From: Smittia aterrima
Lineage: Eukaryota; Arthropoda; Insecta; Diptera; Chironomidae
Assembly (NCBI GenBank): GCA_033063855.1
Contig: CP093829.1
Coordinates: forward strand, 20,057,537 to 20,121,536
Reading direction: 5' to 3'
DNA: 64,000 nucleotides
Below are positions 19,034 through 29,686 of the stretch, piece after piece. Made by a program: the position numbers and the translations under genes. Every line of letters begins with the position of its first letter. The first letter of the stretch is position 1. The notes below the pieces were generated by a model, which was not told the origin of the DNA, searched no databases, and saw nothing but the letters and a program-made list of their open reading frames with translations.

Positions 19034-20137
19034 TCATTTTGCGACTTCACAAGCCAGTGACTCTCGTTTTGATAAATGTAGCTTCATGTGCTGATTTAAA
19101 CTTTGTTTACTCATCGATTTGCCGCAAGTTGGACATGAAACCTTCAAATGATGTCTCATGTGCAATCTCAACAAAAGTTTGTTCTTGAAAATCTTTTGGC
19201 ATAGATCGCACTGAACTGGCTTCATCTCGTGCATTCTTCTCTTATGATGGCTTAGAGCATACTGGTTGAAAAAAACTATATCGCATTCTTCACATTTGGA
19301 TTTCGGATTGGTCGTGTGCTTCTCAATATGCATGTCCAAGTAACGCTGAGCCAACAAGTGATAACAAACTGGACAAGGAACTTTCTGATGAGTTTGCATG
19401 TGTTGGCGGAGTTTAGACTTGCTTTTTGATGTTTTTCCACAAATATCGCAATGATGACTTATATTGCTGTGAACGTTCTTTTCATGTCGTAGCAATCCAA
19501 ATTTAGTTGGAAATGATTTAATGCAGTTTGAGCACTCAAATATTATTTCGGGTCCTGTTGCGTATTTTAGTTCGGGTCCTGTTGCGTATTTTCCATGTTG
19601 ATGTTGTTGTTGATGATATTCCAAAAGTTTCTTGTGCGAGAATCTATGCTCGCAAGTTTGGCATGAAAACTTCTTCACGTGGATCTGATAATGTGCTCTA
19701 AGATATTCTTTGTTTGAAGTTTTGTAATCACATTTGCTGCAGTGCCAACTTGAGTCTTTTCGATGGACTTTAGAAATATGAATCAACTTGCAGTTCTTGC
19801 AATTAAATTGTGTATCGCAGAAGAAACATTCGATGATCTTTTCTGATTTGCTTATCAAACGACATGTTTCGCACTTCTCGAGAGTTTCACAAACTTTTAA
19901 ATGTTTGTTTACTTCTCCTATGTACTTGTTTGCGTATTCGCACTTTCCACAAACAAAATATGATTCGAACAACTTGGCAGAACATTTCCAAGATTTATCA
20001 AACTTCCGCAAAACAATTTTCACTTCTTTCACTTCAGGTTCTTCGTCAGACTCTGGATATTCTGGCAGATAACAAGTGAAGTGAACTTCTGGCTCGTGCT
20101 TAATATTATCGACGATTTCTTGAGAATATTCTTCCAT
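19034..20137 (-). CDS. C2H2 zinc-finger paralogue 8 (367 aa, ends inside finger 11)
   Basis: Ten intact motifs. The protein then stops at CEVAK because the second zinc-ligand Cys codon of finger 11 has become TGA. The same lesion occurs in paralogue 13, so the two share an ancestor. Downstream (18895-19033) finger 11-12 remnants have several further stops. Between fingers 4 and 5 an 8-residue duplication (KYATGPEL/KYATGPEI) comes from a 24-bp tandem repeat at 19545-19592 and lengthens that linker. The promoter joins a type A upstream half (palindrome 20228-20241) to a type B downstream half (TTCATTCCTAGTTCAG). Confidence 0.87.
   Translation of the reverse strand: MEEYSQEIVDNIKHEPEVHFTCYLPEYPESDEEPEVKEVKIVLRKFDKSWKCSAKLFESYFVCGKCEYANKYIGEVNKHLKVCETLEKCETCRLISKSEKIIECFFCDTQFNCKNCKLIHISKVHRKDSSWHCSKCDYKTSNKEYLRAHYQIHVKKFSCQTCEHRFSHKKLLEYHQQQHQHGKYATGPELKYATGPEIIFECSNCIKSFPTKFGLLRHEKNVHSNISHHCDICGKTSKSKSKLRQHMQTHQKVPCPVCYHLLAQRYLDMHIEKHTTNPKSKCEECDIVFFNQYALSHHKRRMHEMKPVQCDLCQKIFKNKLLLRLHMRHHLKVSCPTCGKSMSKQSLNQHMKLHLSKRESLACEVAK
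19545..19592 (-). repeat. 24-bp tandem duplication inside paralogue 8
   Basis: Two adjacent units differing in one to two bases (plus-strand text TTCGGGTCCTGTTGCGTATT twice) encode YATGPE twice. The reading frame is preserved. None of the other 19 copies has it, so it is recent. Confidence 0.85.
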
Positions 20138-20639
20138 TGCAAGTTTGAGATTTGTTTATTGTTGTGAACTGATCGAAAACTGAACTAGGAATGAAAATGG
20201 TTCAATTATTGGCAGCAACAAAGTTCTAAGTCAAGCGACTTGGCTTATTCTTGCTGGCTCCTAGAAATTTAAAAAATTTAAACTGAATTTCTTTCAAATA
20301 AAGAAGCGTCTATGAATATTTCTTGAAGAAATTTTCTTCGTACAAATTGAAATCAACGCAACATATAGAAATCGTCTGAAAATTTTTATGAAAAAATATG
20401 AAAAAAGTTTCATTCTAATTTCAATTTATTTCAGCTTTATTTAAAATATTTTTTAACGCGCCTGAGCTTGTTGACATTTCATGTGAGTTTTGATATGCTT
20501 CAATATTTTATAATTGTTAATTCGGGCATTTGTAGATTTTCGGTCCGATGTGAATTTTCTTAAGTTCTTCAAGTTCTTTTAGGTCCCAAAACTTTTGACG
20601 GCAGTTCTTGATTGCACAAGCCAGTGACTCTCGTTTTGA

Positions 20640-21680
20640 TTAATGAATCTTCATGTGACGAATTAAATTGTTTTTAAATATCGTTCTGCTGCAATTTGGA
20701 CATGAAATCTTCAAATGATTGTTCATGTGCATTCTCAACAAAAGTTTGTTCTTGAAAATCTTCTGACATAAATCGCATTGAACTGGCTGAATCTTGTGTT
20801 TTCTGTTCTTATGAATATTTAGAACATGCCGGTTGTAGTAAACTTTATCACAATCATCGCATTTGAAACTTGGAGTGGTCGTATGCTTCTGAATGTGACT
20901 GTCCAAGTAACGCTGAGCCAGCAAGTGATGACAAATTGGACATGAAACTTTCTGATGAATTTGCATGTGTTGTCGGAGTTCAGTCTTATTTTTTATTGTT
21001 TTTCCACAAACATCGCAATGAAATTTGAGTTTGCTGTGAACTCTCCGTTCATGACCTCCTAATCCGTTTTTAGTTGCAAATGAACGAAAGCAAGATCTGC
21101 ACTTAAATTTAATTTCTGATTGCGTTGCATAGGCTCCATGTCGATGTTGCTGTTGATGATTTTTCAACTGTTGCTTATGCGAAAAGTTTTGCTCGCAAGT
21201 TTGGCATGAAATTTTTTTTACATGAGTCTGATAATGAGCTCTCAGGCAATCATTGTTTGAAGTTATGTAATCACATTTGCTGCAGTGCCAACTTGAGTCC
21301 TTGCGATGGACTTTTGAGATGTGAGTTGACTTGCAGTTCTTGCAAATGAATTGTTGATCGCATAAGCCACATTCGTTTATCTTTTCAGATTTGCTCTTTG
21401 TTCGACATGTTTCGCATTTCTTAAGAGTTTCACAGACTTTCAAATGTTTTTCCAAGTTTCCTGACTTCTTGTTGGCATATCCGCAATTTCCACAAGTAGA
21501 ATATGATTTGAACAACTTTGCAGGACTTTTCCATGTTTTATCGAATTTCTTTAAAACAACTCTCACTTCTTGCACTTCAGGTTCTTCGTCAGACTCTGAA
21601 TCATCCGGTAGATAACAAGTGAAGTGAACTTCTGGCTCGTGCTTAATATTATCGACGATTTTTTGAGAATATTTTTCCAT
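20640..21680 (-). CDS. C2H2 zinc-finger paralogue 9 (346 aa, ends after finger 10)
   Basis: Ten intact motifs; finger 1 is CGNCGYANKKSGNL. The stop (20640-20642) arises where the family has TCA, now TAA, right after the final His of finger 10. Reading on, finger 11 is recognisable (SLACAIKNCRQKFWDL) but has lost its first ligand His (EELKKIH). Finger 12 is broken by a stop after YKCPN. Tail details (KFWDLKELEE) are shared with paralogue 12, which has a different stop codon. The promoter is type A, palindrome at 21772-21787. Confidence 0.87.
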   Translation of the reverse strand: MEKYSQKIVDNIKHEPEVHFTCYLPDDSESDEEPEVQEVRVVLKKFDKTWKSPAKLFKSYSTCGNCGYANKKSGNLEKHLKVCETLKKCETCRTKSKSEKINECGLCDQQFICKNCKSTHISKVHRKDSSWHCSKCDYITSNNDCLRAHYQTHVKKISCQTCEQNFSHKQQLKNHQQQHRHGAYATQSEIKFKCRSCFRSFATKNGLGGHERRVHSKLKFHCDVCGKTIKNKTELRQHMQIHQKVSCPICHHLLAQRYLDSHIQKHTTTPSFKCDDCDKVYYNRHVLNIHKNRKHKIQPVQCDLCQKIFKNKLLLRMHMNNHLKISCPNCSRTIFKNNLIRHMKIH

Positions 21681-21993
21681 TACGAGCTCGAGATTTATTT
21701 ATTGTTGTGAACTGATCGGAAACTGAAATTTTACCTGAAAATGGTTCAATTATTGGCAGCAACAAAGTTCTAAGTCAAGCGTGACTTGGCTTATTCTTGC
21801 TTGCTCCTTGAAATTTAAAATTTTAAACTGAATTTCTTTAAAATAAAGAAGCGTCCATGATAATTTCTTCGCACAAATTGAAATCATCGTAACATATCGA
21901 AATCGTCTGAAAATATTTAATGAAAAAATATGAAAAAGGTTTCATTCTAATTTCAATTTATTTCAGTTTTATTTCAAATATTTCTTAACGCGG

Positions 21994-23217
21994 CTAAGCT
22001 TGATGACATTTCATGTGATATTTCATACGGTGCAATGTTTTTGATTGATGATTGCAATTTGGGCATTTGTAGATTTGTGGTCCGATGTGAATTTGTTTGT
22101 GTTCTTCAAGTTCTTCGAGACAGGAAAACTTTTGATGGCAAAACTTAATTGGACAAGCTAGTGATTCTCGTCTTGATGAATGAACCTTCTTGTGCTCACT
22201 TAAATAGTTTTTACTCATCGATCTGTTGCAAGTTGGACATGAAACCTTCAAATGATTGGTCATGTGCTTTCTCAACACAAATTTGTTCATGAATATCTTT
22301 TGGCATAAATCGCACTGCACTTGCTCGATCTTGTGCTTTGTGATCTTATGTCTGTTCAGATCATTCTGGTTGTAATAAACTTTATCACAATCATCGCATT
22401 TAAAGTTTTCAGTTGTTGAGTGTTTGTCAATGTGGATCTGAAGACGACGCTTAGCAAGCAAGTGATGACAAATTGGACAATAAACTTTGAAATGAATTTG
22501 CATGTGAATTCGAAGGTCAGGCTTATTTTTCGTTGTTTTTCCACAAACATCGCAGTGATAGTTGAGTTTGCTGTGAACGTACGTTTCATGTTTTCTTAAT
22601 CCTTTTTTAGTTGCAAACGAACGAACGCAAGCTGTGCACTTAAACTTAATTACGGGTCCTGTTGCGTATTCTCCATGTCGATGTTGCTGTTGATGATTTC
22701 TCAGTTGATACTTATGTGAGAATCTTTGCTCACAAGTTTGGCATGAAAGCTTTTCACCGTGAATCTGATAATGATGTCTTAGATATTCCTTTTTTGAAGT
22801 TTTGAATTCACATTTGCTGCAGTGCCAACTTGAGTCCTTGTGATGAACTAGAGAAATGTGAATCGATTTGCAGTTATTGCACTTGAATTGCTGATCGCAC
22901 AAGTCACATTCCATGATTTTTTCAGATTTGTTTGTCAAACGACATGTTTTGCATTTCTTAAGAGTTTTACAGACTTTTGAATGTCTGACCACTTCTCCTA
23001 AATACTTGTTTGCGTATTCGCACTTTCCACAAACAAAATAAGATTTGAACAACTTTGCAGAACTTTTCCACTTTTTGTCGAATTTCCACAGCACAATTTT
23101 AATTTCTTTCACTTCAGGTTCATCGTCAGACTCTGGATCACCTGGCAGATAACAAGTGAAGTGAACTTCTGGCTCGTGTTTGATGTTATCGACGATTTCT
23201 TGAGAATATTCTGCCAT
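21994..23217 (-). CDS. C2H2 zinc-finger paralogue 10 (full length, 407 aa)
   Basis: All 12 motifs are present and it is the only full-length member among paralogues 7-15. The leader carries small changes (GDPESDDEPEVKEIKIVLWK). Finger 4 reads CEQRFSHKYQLRNHQQQH and finger 8 VYYNQNDLNRHKITKH. The promoter is type A with palindrome 23300-23315, but lacks the TTGAACCATT segment between the GCCAAT and TCAGG elements. Two AATAAA motifs lie about 35-50 bp after the stop in the conserved 3' block. Confidence 0.9.
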   Translation of the reverse strand: MAEYSQEIVDNIKHEPEVHFTCYLPGDPESDDEPEVKEIKIVLWKFDKKWKSSAKLFKSYFVCGKCEYANKYLGEVVRHSKVCKTLKKCKTCRLTNKSEKIMECDLCDQQFKCNNCKSIHISLVHHKDSSWHCSKCEFKTSKKEYLRHHYQIHGEKLSCQTCEQRFSHKYQLRNHQQQHRHGEYATGPVIKFKCTACVRSFATKKGLRKHETYVHSKLNYHCDVCGKTTKNKPDLRIHMQIHFKVYCPICHHLLAKRRLQIHIDKHSTTENFKCDDCDKVYYNQNDLNRHKITKHKIEQVQCDLCQKIFMNKFVLRKHMTNHLKVSCPTCNRSMSKNYLSEHKKVHSSRRESLACPIKFCHQKFSCLEELEEHKQIHIGPQIYKCPNCNHQSKTLHRMKYHMKCHQA

Positions 23218-23631
23218 TACGAGCTCGAGATTTGTTTATTGTTGTGAACTGATCGAAAACTGAAATTTGACCTGAAATTATTGGCAGCAACAAAGTTCTA
23301 AGTCAAGCGTGACTTGACCTATTCTTGCTTCCTCCTTTAAATTTAAAAAGATTTTTTTTCCAAATAAAGAAGCGTCTATGAATATTTCTTCGCACAAACT
23401 GTAATCATCGTAACATATCGAAATCGTCTGAAAATATTTAATGAAAAAATATGAAAAAGTTTTATTCGAATTTCAATTTATTTCAGTTTTATTTCAAATA
23501 TTTTTAACGCGCCTAAGCTTGATGACATTTCATATGAGTTTTTGTAGTTCTTCGGTCCGATGTGCATTTTTTGTGATTTTCCAATTCTTTGATGTTTGAA
23601 AAATTATGAAGGCAATACTCGCACATGCCAA

Positions 23632-24684
23632 CTACTCTTGTGATAAATGAACCTTCATGTGCCGATTTAAACTTTGTTTACTTATAGTTCTGTCGCAAGT
23701 TGGACATGAAACCTTCAAATGATTCTCCATGTGCATTCTCAACACAAATTTGTTCTTGAAAGTCTTCTGGCACATATCGCACTGAACTTGCTCGATCCTG
23801 TGCTTCATATTCTTATGATGGCTTAGAGCACTATGATTAAAGTAAACTTTTTCACAATCATCGCATTTGTATCTTGCAGTGGTCGTGTGTTTCTCAATGT
23901 GGCTCTGAAGACGATACTTTGTCAGCAAGTGAAGACAAATTGGACAAGGAACTTTCTGATGAGTTTGTATGTGTTTTCGTAAGTCAGGTTTTGTTTTCCT
24001 TGCTCTTCCACAAACATCGCAATGAAACTTGAGTTTGCTGTGAAAATTCCTTTCGTGACTTCCTAATCCGACTTTTGTTGCAAATGAACGAATGCATTTT
24101 GTGCACTCATATTTTATTTTAAGTCCCGATGCGTAATCTCCGTCTCGATGCTGCTGTTGATGATTTACCAAAAGTTGCTTATACGAGAATTTTTGCTCAC
24201 AAGTTGAGCATGAAAACTTCTTATCGTGAATCTGATAATGAAATCTCAGACATTCTCTGTTTGAAGTCTTGTATTCACATCTAGTGCATATCCAAGTAGA
24301 ATCCTTTCGATGGATTCGCGAAATGTGAATCGACCTGCAGTTGTTGCACTTGAATTGTTGATCACAGAAGACACATTTGATGATTTTTAGAGATTTGTTT
24401 TTCAAACAACAATTTTCACACTTCTTGAGAATTTTGCAAACTTTCAAATGTTTGTTCAAGTTTCCTAAATGTTTGCCTGTAAATTCGCACTTTCCACAAA
24501 CAAAATATGATTCGAACAACTTTGGAGAACTTTTCCATTTTTTATCGAATTTCCGCAAATCAATTTTAATTTCTTTCACTTCAGGGTTTTCGTCAGACTC
24601 TGGATATTCTGGCAGATAACAAGTGAAGTGAACTTCCGGCTCGTGTTTGATATTATCGACGATTTCTTGAGAATATTCTGCCAT
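23632..24684 (-). CDS. C2H2 zinc-finger paralogue 11 (350 aa, ends after finger 10)
   Basis: Ten intact motifs. It stops at SQE-TAG in the linker before finger 11. Paralogues 14 and 15 have the same TAG at the same codon, so this is a shared lesion. The tail at 23515-23631 is decayed, with a much shortened finger 12. Finger 3 is of the CTRCEYKTSNREC type seen in paralogues 1 and 5. Finger 6 is divergent (CDVCGRARKTKPDL). The promoter is type A, palindrome 24776-24789. Confidence 0.87.
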   Translation of the reverse strand: MAEYSQEIVDNIKHEPEVHFTCYLPEYPESDENPEVKEIKIDLRKFDKKWKSSPKLFESYFVCGKCEFTGKHLGNLNKHLKVCKILKKCENCCLKNKSLKIIKCVFCDQQFKCNNCRSIHISRIHRKDSTWICTRCEYKTSNRECLRFHYQIHDKKFSCSTCEQKFSYKQLLVNHQQQHRDGDYASGLKIKYECTKCIRSFATKVGLGSHERNFHSKLKFHCDVCGRARKTKPDLRKHIQTHQKVPCPICLHLLTKYRLQSHIEKHTTTARYKCDDCEKVYFNHSALSHHKNMKHRIEQVQCDMCQKTFKNKFVLRMHMENHLKVSCPTCDRTISKQSLNRHMKVHLSQE

Positions 24685-25180
24685 TACGAGTTTAAGATTT
24701 GTTTATTGTTGTGAACTGATCGAAAACTGAAATTTTACCTGGAAATGGTTCAATTTTTTGCAGCAATAAAAACCTAAGTCAAGTGACTTGGCCTATTCTT
24801 GCTTGCTCCTTGAAATTTAAAATTTTGAACTGATTTTTTTTCAAATACAGAAGCGTTTGTGAAGAAATTTCTTGAAGAAATTTTCTTTGCACAAATTGAA
24901 ATCATCGCAACATATCGAAATCGTCTGAAAATATTTAATGAAAAAATATGAAAAACGTTTCATTCTAATTTCAATTTATTTCAGTTTTATTTCAAATATT
25001 TCTTAACACGCCTAAGCTTGTTGACATTTCATGTGAGTTTTGATATGCTGCAATATTTTATAATTGCAAATTCGGGCATTTGTAGTTTTTCGGTGCGATG
25101 TGAATTTTATTATGTTCTTCAAGTTCTTTTAGGTCCCAAAACTTTTGACGGCAGTTCTTGATTGCACAAGTCAGTGACTC

Positions 25181-26230
25181 TCATTTTGATAAATGAAGCT
25201 TCATGTGACGAATTAAATTGTTTTTAAATATCGTTCTGCCACAAGTTGGACATAAAATCTTCAAATGATTGTTCATGTGCATTCTCAACAAAAGTTTGTT
25301 CTTTAAAATCTTTTGGCATAAATCGCACTGAACTTGCTCGATCTTGTGCTTTCTGTTCTTATGAATATTCAGATCATTCTGGTTAAAGTAAACTTTATCA
25401 CAATCATCGCATTCGAAGCTTGGTGTTGTTGAGTGTTTGTCAATGTGGCTCTGAAAAAGACGCTCAGCAAGGAAGTGATGACAAATTGGACACGAAAGTT
25501 TCTGATGAATTTGCATGTGTCGTCGGAGGTCATTCTTGTTTTTCGTTGTTTTTCCACAAACATCGCAGTGGAATTTGAGTTTGCTGTGAAATTTCTTTTC
25601 ATGATTTCTTAGTCCGGCTTTTGCTGCAAATGAACGAACGCAAATTGTGCATTCAAACTTAATTTCAGGTTTCTTTGCATAATCTCCATGACGATGCTGC
25701 TGTTGATGTATTTTCAAATGATGCCTACGTGAGAACATTTTCTTGCAAGTTGAGCATGAAAACTTCTTAACGTGAATCTGATAATGAGCTCTAAGATTTT
25801 TTCTGTTTAAAGTTCTGTAATCACATTTGCTGCAGTGCCAACTTGAGTCCTTTCGATGATCTTTTGAGATGTGAGTTGACTCGCAGTTGCTGCAATTGAA
25901 TTGTTGATCGCAGAAAGTACATTCGTTTATCTTTTCAGATTTGCTCTTTTTTCGACATGTTTCGCACTTCTCAAGAGTTTCACAGACTTTCAAATGTTTT
26001 TCCAAGTTCCATGACTTCTTGTTGGCATATTCGCACTTTCCACAAACAAAATATGATTTGAACAACTCGGGAGAACTTTTCCACGTTTTGTCGAATTTCC
26101 GCAAAAAAATTTTCACTTCCTTCACTTCGAGATCATCTTCGGACTCTGGATCTTCTGGTAGATAACAAGTGAAGTGAACTTCCGGCTCGTGTTTGATATT
26201 ATCGACGATTGCTTGAGAATATTCTTCCAT
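25181..26230 (-). CDS. C2H2 zinc-finger paralogue 12 (349 aa, ends after finger 10)
   Basis: Ten intact motifs. The stop TGA (25181-25183) replaces the family Arg codon CGA in the finger 10-11 linker (SKR to SK-stop). Reading on, finger 11 keeps all four ligands (C-x4-C, H-x3-H), but finger 12 has a 1-bp insertion (AATTTGCAATTA). Leader: MEEYSQAIVD. Finger 4 is CKKMFSRRHHLKIHQQQH. The promoter is a type A/B hybrid like that of paralogue 8, with AAGTCGATTGACTT at 26321-26334. Confidence 0.87.
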   Translation of the reverse strand: MEEYSQAIVDNIKHEPEVHFTCYLPEDPESEDDLEVKEVKIFLRKFDKTWKSSPELFKSYFVCGKCEYANKKSWNLEKHLKVCETLEKCETCRKKSKSEKINECTFCDQQFNCSNCESTHISKDHRKDSSWHCSKCDYRTLNRKNLRAHYQIHVKKFSCSTCKKMFSRRHHLKIHQQQHRHGDYAKKPEIKFECTICVRSFAAKAGLRNHEKKFHSKLKFHCDVCGKTTKNKNDLRRHMQIHQKLSCPICHHFLAERLFQSHIDKHSTTPSFECDDCDKVYFNQNDLNIHKNRKHKIEQVQCDLCQKILKNKLLLRMHMNNHLKILCPTCGRTIFKNNLIRHMKLHLSK

Positions 26231-26675
26231 TACGAGCTCGAAATTTGTTTATTGTTGTGAACTGATCGAAAACTGAACTAGGAATGAAAATGGATCAATT
26301 ATTTGCAGCAACAAAGTTCTAAGTCGATTGACTTGGCTTATTCTTGCTTGCTCCTTGAAATTTAAAATTTTAAACTGAATTTCTTTCATAGAAGCGTCCA
26401 TGAATAGCTTTGCTACAAATTCAAATTATCGTAACATATCAAAATCATCTGAAAATATTTGATGAAAAAATATGAAAAAAGTTTTCATTTAATTTCAATT
26501 TATTTCAGTTTTATTTCAAATATTTCTTTACGTGCCTAAGCTTGATGACATTTCATATGAGTTTTGATGATGCAATGTTAGAGATTAATAATTTCAAGTG
26601 GCATTTGTAGCAATTAGGGCCGATGTGAATTTTCTTGTGATTTAAAAATTCTTTGAGGCTCGAAAATTTTTGTTT

Positions 26676-27755
26676 TCATTTCGCGACTTCACAAGCCAGT
26701 GACTCTCGTTTTGATGAATGTAACTTCATGTGCTGATTTAAACTGGTTTTATTCATCGATTTGCCGCAAAATTGACAAGAAACCTTAAAATGATTTCTCA
26801 TGTGAATTCTCAATACAAGTTTGTTCTTAAAAATCATTTGACACAAATCGCACTGAACATGTTCGATCTTGTGCTTTCTGTTCTTGTGAATGTTTAGATC
26901 ATGCTGATTGAAAAAAACTTTATCGCATTCTTCACATTTGAATTTCGGATTGGTCGTATGCTTCTCAATGTGGCTCTGAAAACTATACTCAGCAAGCAAG
27001 TGACGACAAATTGGACAAGGAACTTTCTGATGAGTTTGCATGTGTTGTCGGAGATGATTCTTTCTTTTGAATGTTTTGCCACAAATATCGCAATGAAACT
27101 TGACTTTGCTATGAACATTCCTTTCGTGATTTCCTAATCCGTTTTTATTTGGAAATGAACGAAAACAATTTCTGCACTCAAACTTAATTTCAGGTTCCTT
27201 TGCAAATTCTCCATGTCGATACTGCTGTTGATGGTTTCTCAATTGATGCTTTTGTGAAAAGTTTTGCTCGCAAGTTTCGCATGAATTTTTTTTCACATGA
27301 GTCTGATAATGAAGACTTAGACAATTCTTGTTTGAAGTTCTGTAAACGCATTTGCTGCAGTGCCAACTTGAGTCCTTGAGATGGACGTGAGAGATGTGAA
27401 TCGACTTGCAGTTTTTGCAATTGAATTGTTGATCGCAGAAGCGACAATCGCTTATCTTTTCAGATTTGCTCTTTGTTCGACATGTTTCACAATTTTCAAG
27501 AGTTTTGCAAACTTTGAAATGTTGTTTCAAGTTTCCTGATGTCTTGTTGGCGTATTCGCACTTTCCACAAACAAAATATGATTCGAACAACTTTGAAGAA
27601 CTTTTCCACTTTTTATCGAATTTCCGCAAAACAATTTTCACTTCCTTCACTTCAAGTTCTTCGTCAGACTCTGGATATTCTGGCAGATAACAAGTGAAGT
27701 GAACTTCTGGCTCGTGTTTGATGTTATCGACGATTTCTTGAGAATATTCTTCCAT
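26676..27755 (-). CDS. C2H2 zinc-finger paralogue 13 (359 aa, ends inside finger 11)
   Basis: It stops at CEVAK as paralogue 8 does (ligand Cys codon changed to TGA). Finger 4 has lost its last zinc ligand: HQQQH is HQQQY here (CAT to TAT), although a His two residues on might substitute. Finger 10 reads CQFCGKSMNK. The remnant tail at 26535-26675 keeps most of finger 11 after the stop and a frameshifted finger 12. The promoter is type A, with the perfect inverted repeat AAGTCAAGTGACTT at 27847-27860. Confidence 0.86.
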   Translation of the reverse strand: MEEYSQEIVDNIKHEPEVHFTCYLPEYPESDEELEVKEVKIVLRKFDKKWKSSSKLFESYFVCGKCEYANKTSGNLKQHFKVCKTLENCETCRTKSKSEKISDCRFCDQQFNCKNCKSIHISHVHLKDSSWHCSKCVYRTSNKNCLSLHYQTHVKKNSCETCEQNFSQKHQLRNHQQQYRHGEFAKEPEIKFECRNCFRSFPNKNGLGNHERNVHSKVKFHCDICGKTFKRKNHLRQHMQTHQKVPCPICRHLLAEYSFQSHIEKHTTNPKFKCEECDKVFFNQHDLNIHKNRKHKIEHVQCDLCQMIFKNKLVLRIHMRNHFKVSCQFCGKSMNKTSLNQHMKLHSSKRESLACEVAK

Positions 27756-28217
27756 TACGAGCTCGAGATTTATTTATTGTTGTAAACTGATCGAAAACTG
27801 AAATTTTACCTGAAAATGGTTCAATTATTGGCAGCAACAAAGTTCTAAGTCAAGTGACTTGGCTTATTCTTGCTTGCTCCTCGAAATTTAAAATTTTAAA
27901 CTGAATTTCTTTAAAATAAAGAAGCGTCCATGATTATTTCTTCGCACAAATTGAAACCATCGTAACATATCGAAATCGTCTGAAAATATTTAATGAAAAA
28001 ATATGAAAAAAGTTTCATTTTTATTTCAGTTTTATTTCAAATATTTCTTAACGCGCCTAAGCTTGATGACAATTCATGTGAGTTTTGATTTGCTGCAATG
28101 TTTTATAAATGGAAATGTGGCATTTGAAGATTTGTGGTCCGATGTGAATTTTCTTATGTTTTAAAGTTCTAAAAAGTTCAAAAACTTTTTATGGCAATTC
28201 TTGATGGCACATGCCAA

Positions 28218-29270
28218 CTACTCGCGTGATGAATGAATCTTCTTATGCTTATTGAAATTGTTTTTAGTAATTGATTTTCTGCATGTTGGGCATGAAACAT
28301 TCAAATGATTGTCCATGTGAATTCTCAACGAAAGTTTGTTCTTGAAAAACTTCTGGCACAAATCGCACTGGACATGTTCGATCTTGTGTTTCCTGCTCTT
28401 ATGAATATTTAGAGCACTCAGATTGTAATAAACTTTATCGCATTTATCACATTTGAAGCTTGCAGTGGTCGTATGCTTTTCAATGTGATCCTGAAGACGA
28501 TACTCAGCGAGCAAGTGATGACAAATTGAGCAAGGAACTTTCTGATGAATTTGCATGTGTTGTCGGAGTTCAGCCTTATTTTTCGTTGTTCTGCCACAAA
28601 GATCGCAATGAAATTTGAGTTTGCTATGAACATTCCTTACATGACCTCCTAATCCGTCTTTAGTTGCAAATGAACGAAAGCAAGATCTGCACTTAAACTT
28701 AATTTTTGATTGCGTTGCATAATCTCCGTGTCGATGATTTTGTTGATGATTTCTCAATTGATGCTTATGCGAGAAGTATTGCTCACAAGTTTGACATGAA
28801 AACTTCTTCAAGTGAATCTGATAATGAGCTCTCAGGCAATCTTTGTTTGAAGTTCTGTAATGACATTTACTGCAGTGCCAACTTGAATCCTTTCGATGAA
28901 CTTTTGAGATGTGGGTTGACTTGCAGTTGATGCAATTGAATTTTTGATAGCAGAAGACACATTTAATGATTTTTTGAGACTTGCTGATCAAACAACAAGT
29001 TTCACACTTCTTGAGGATTTTGCAAACTTTCAAATGTTTGTTCAAGTTTCCTGATTGCTTGTTTGCAAATTCGCACTTTCCACAAACAAAATATGATTCG
29101 AAAAACTTTGCAGCTATTTTCCATGATTTGTCAAACTTCCGCACAACAATTTTCACTTTATTCACTTCTGGTTCATCTTCAGACTCAGGATCTTCTGGTA
29201 GATAACAAGTGAAGTGAACTTCCGGCTCGTGTTTAATGTTATCGACGATTTCTTGAGAATATTCTTCCAT
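28218..29270 (-). CDS. C2H2 zinc-finger paralogue 14 (350 aa, ends after finger 10)
   Basis: Ten motifs intact. It stops at SRE-TAG, the same codon lesion as paralogues 11 and 15. Downstream (28058-28217) finger 11 runs into a second stop (LEL-TAA). Finger 2 has CVFCYQKFNCINC. It is the last copy before the two unrelated genes at 29.7-32.4 kb. The promoter is type B (GATAACAATCAAAAAAGTTC and TCAGTT retained), but the CCAAT-like upstream part is not evident beyond 29360, suggesting a breakpoint there. Confidence 0.87.
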   Translation of the reverse strand: MEEYSQEIVDNIKHEPEVHFTCYLPEDPESEDEPEVNKVKIVVRKFDKSWKIAAKFFESYFVCGKCEFANKQSGNLNKHLKVCKILKKCETCCLISKSQKIIKCVFCYQKFNCINCKSTHISKVHRKDSSWHCSKCHYRTSNKDCLRAHYQIHLKKFSCQTCEQYFSHKHQLRNHQQNHRHGDYATQSKIKFKCRSCFRSFATKDGLGGHVRNVHSKLKFHCDLCGRTTKNKAELRQHMQIHQKVPCSICHHLLAEYRLQDHIEKHTTTASFKCDKCDKVYYNLSALNIHKSRKHKIEHVQCDLCQKFFKNKLSLRIHMDNHLNVSCPTCRKSITKNNFNKHKKIHSSRE

Positions 29271-29686
29271 TACGAGCTTAAAATTTGTTTATTGTTGTGA
29301 ACTGATCGAAAACTGAACTAGGAATGAACTTTTTTGATTGTTATCAGTTTTCTACCTGAAAATGAATTGAGGTCTTCTTAATAAAAATTCAAACACAAAA
29401 CCTTCAAAACATGAAACTAAATAAAGTGGACAAAACAAAATAACGCATTTGAAGCATTTAATTTCGATTTCATTAATTAAATTCACTTTATTATTCGTTT
29501 TATTTGTATTTTCGTTTCAACAATAAAAAAAAATTAAAACCGTTAAGTTCGAGTCAGATTTCTGATTTCTCAAGGAGTTAATAAGTTATGCTAAGTTTTC
29601 TTTATTTATTTATGGCAAAATGAAGCTTTTCGCCAAATATCCGACTTCTCGGTTAAGTCAACTGGCGAGAAGCAATTGAGTTGTTG
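29271..29686. other. Spacer holding the paralogue 14 promoter and a 3' flank
   Basis: The first ~90 bp carries the type B promoter core. The rest is AT-rich, with AATAAA-like runs on the minus strand expected for the 3' end of the neighbouring two-membrane-segment gene. Nothing else is recognised. Confidence 0.4.
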
